NCBI GenBank assembly: GCA_019359355.1
Contig: JAHHHM010000006.1
Coordinates: forward strand, 186,001-250,000
Length of the DNA: 64,000 nt
Reading direction: 5' to 3'
Origin: Microcoleus vaginatus WJT46-NPBG5
Lineage (GTDB): Bacteria > Cyanobacteriota > Cyanobacteriia > Cyanobacteriales > Oscillatoriaceae
A program made the translations under genes and the position numbers. The notes under the pieces are model-generated. The model had not been told where the DNA came from. It saw only the letters and a program-made list of their open reading frames with translations, and made no database searches. Shown piece after piece: positions 63,592 through 64,000 of the stretch. Numbering within the stretch: position 1 is the first letter of the stretch; the number at the start of each line of letters is the position of its first letter.

Positions 63592-64000
63592 TTAAGAGGC
63601 AGAGTTTCCTGTTTGCTGAGCTAGCCAGTTCAAAATGAACGAATTAACAATCTCTGGTCGTTCATCATGGGGACAATGGCCGGTGTTAGGAATGGAGACA
63701 AATTCTATCGGTTGAGTCTGACTCAATTCTTCATAAATGCGTCCACCGGCAATTGGTGTCCAAGGGTCATTAGCACCCCACAAAACGAGCAACGGATGCT
63801 TGACTTTTGGCAACAACTCTGAGGGTTCCGGGCCAGGAGGCGCTGCGAGAATTGAGGCAAAAACTCGCTGAGCACCCGGATCGCAAGAAGGTTCATAAAT
63901 CAAATCGATCAGTTCGTCCGTAACCGCATCATGGTTGCAATAAACTTGTTGCAGTGTGCGACGCAGACGGTTTTTCTGGCGAATGCGGTTAAATAAAAAC
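63592..64000 (-). CDS. alpha/beta hydrolase, 5' end beyond window
   Basis: The C-terminal part of an alpha/beta-fold hydrolase. The frame is open from 64000 (FLFNRIRQKNRLRRTLQQVY) to the stop at 63592; the ATG at 63903 is internal. Catalytic residues visible are Asp in LWGANDPWTP and His in PNTGHCPHDERP. The nucleophile Ser lies outside the window. The sequence resembles cyanobacterial hydrolases annotated as haloalkane dehalogenase- or lipase-like; the substrate is unknown. Confidence 0.85.
   Translation of the reverse strand, partial: FLFNRIRQKNRLRRTLQQVYCNHDAVTDELIDLIYEPSCDPGAQRVFASILAAPPGPEPSELLPKVKHPLLVLWGANDPWTPIAGGRIYEELSQTQPIEFVSIPNTGHCPHDERPEIVNSFILNWLAQQTGNSAS

Overview
The window looks like a chromosome segment of a filamentous cyanobacterium of the Microcoleus/Oscillatoria/Coleofasciculus type. 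This is inferred from the protein families (4-hydroxybenzoate prenyltransferase and DUF6816 types, Uma2 nucleases, MASE1 kinase, KaiB-fold protein, type IV pilus motors, giant RTX/FG-GAP proteins). Short DNA words also point this way: GCGATCGC (HIP1), a very frequent GCCGGC/GCCGGT hexamer, and GGGGCATGGG-type heptamer repeats between genes. I see no tRNA, rRNA or CRISPR array.

Layout. (1) 473-8014: three tandem paralogues on the + strand encoding beta-helix proteins with C-terminal RTX calcium-binding repeats. Each follows a related leader and ends near a hairpin. (2) 8145-10347: a two-RCK-domain channel-like protein, and a small unknown gene on the other strand. (3) 10540-17306: an accessory region with Uma2 genes, a Uma2 fragment, a phosphatase, a GNAT acetyltransferase, a cupin, unknown small genes, a TerB-like membrane protein and a tannase fragment. 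Several genes are separated by recurring intergenic repeats that include attC-like cores. (4) 17698-29916: conserved cyanobacterial genes: DCC protein, GAF-type protein, ffh, rpsP-KH protein, rpsU (57 aa, TTG start), PhoH, ChuX/HutX-like protein, DUF6816 protein, MASE1-PAS histidine kinase. (5) 30061-42173: a TnpB remnant, pentapeptide protein, PilB/GspE ATPase, cysH, Uma2-sbcD pair, Ppx/GppA, UbiA, a LOG-like/thioredoxin pair and wecB. (6) 42578-58345: two giant secreted-type proteins (1948 and 2435 aa) with a TIGR03032-GNAT fusion protein between them, and the C-terminal stub of a probable third giant gene. (7) 60154-64000: pilT with a long leader, a KaiB-domain protein, gmd and a partial alpha/beta hydrolase.

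How the genes may work together (inference): five large exported-type proteins share C-terminal RTX blocks and have no N-terminal signal peptide, which suggests type I secretion. No transporter genes are present here. wecB and gmd would supply sugar nucleotides for surface polysaccharide, and the PilB-like and PilT ATPases would power type IV pilus motility. The theme is cell surface and motility, with a housekeeping core (translation, SRP, sulfate assimilation, quinone synthesis) and one recombination-prone accessory island.
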